Below, piece by piece: positions 47,431 through 47,461 of a stretch of 47,461 bases of DNA (position 1 is the first letter of the stretch; the number at the start of each line of letters is the position of its first letter). The stretch is from Parahaliea maris. Its GTDB lineage: Bacteria > Pseudomonadota > Gammaproteobacteria > Pseudomonadales > Halieaceae. The position numbers and the translations under genes were made by a program. The notes below the pieces were generated by a model. That model was not told where the DNA came from, made no database searches, and saw nothing but the letters and a program-made list of their open reading frames with translations. Location: the NCBI RefSeq assembly GCF_008064665.1, contig NZ_VRZA01000012.1:1-47461 (forward strand), given 5' to 3'.

Positions 47431-47461
47431 CGGAATACCACCGTCTTTGCTCGACGTCTCC

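Overview
The window looks like the chromosome of a high-GC gammaproteobacterium. The gene orders tRNA-Leu/tig-clpP-clpX-lon-hupB-ppiD and rluC-HAD-maf-yceD-rpmF-fabD-fabG-acpP-fabF-pabC-mltG-tmk-holB-pilZ match the Pseudomonas/Cellvibrio side of the class. A GH84 glycosidase and general protein style suggest a marine Cellvibrionales-type host (Microbulbifer-like); the genus is a guess from memory, not a search result.

Core region (1-29,470). The left edge holds the start of etfB, divergent from ETF-ubiquinone oxidoreductase. Next come a DUF1285 gene divergent from a YiiX-like NlpC/P60 gene, an ACT-domain phosphoglycerate dehydrogenase, and the protein quality-control cluster ppiD, hupB, lon, clpX, clpP, tig, all on the minus strand behind tRNA-Leu(UAG). 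A heat-shock-type promoter is visible in front of lon and a good sigma70 promoter in front of hupB. A GH84 gene follows, then an apparent small-RNA gene (about 15,101-15,229). The fatty-acid/cell-wall/replication operon then reads leftward from yceD to pilZ; plsX, usually between rpmF and fabD, is absent. maf, a HAD phosphatase, rluC and rne (with a leader of about 500 nt) complete the core.

Mobile region (29,502-47,357). The anticodon-to-3' half of tRNA-Ser(UGA) is repeated perfectly (59 bp) at 47,299-47,357. These repeats bound a 17.8-kb integrated element. It has a tyrosine integrase next to the tRNA, a primase-helicase fusion, a cluster of about eight copies of a 10-bp iteron just downstream of that gene (a probable replication origin), and a small terminase-like protein plus a large terminase subunit. 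There are no portal, capsid or tail genes. This is the gene content of a phage satellite or a prophage reduced to replication and packaging functions.

Cargo. Between the two terminase genes sit a complete type I restriction-modification operon (hsdM-hsdS-hsdR), an unrecognised 349-aa gene with its own promoter, three very small genes (two with zinc-ribbon-type cysteines) and a decayed membrane-protein gene. An ImmA/IrrE-type regulator-protease with a PIN-like DUF4411 partner lies between the large terminase and the integrase. Two features of the restriction system stand out: HsdS contains two near-identical target-recognition domains (about 65% identity by hand alignment), predicting a palindromic target, and HsdR carries three tandem CX2CX4CXC modules. 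The element is therefore best read as a satellite-like carrier of defence genes.
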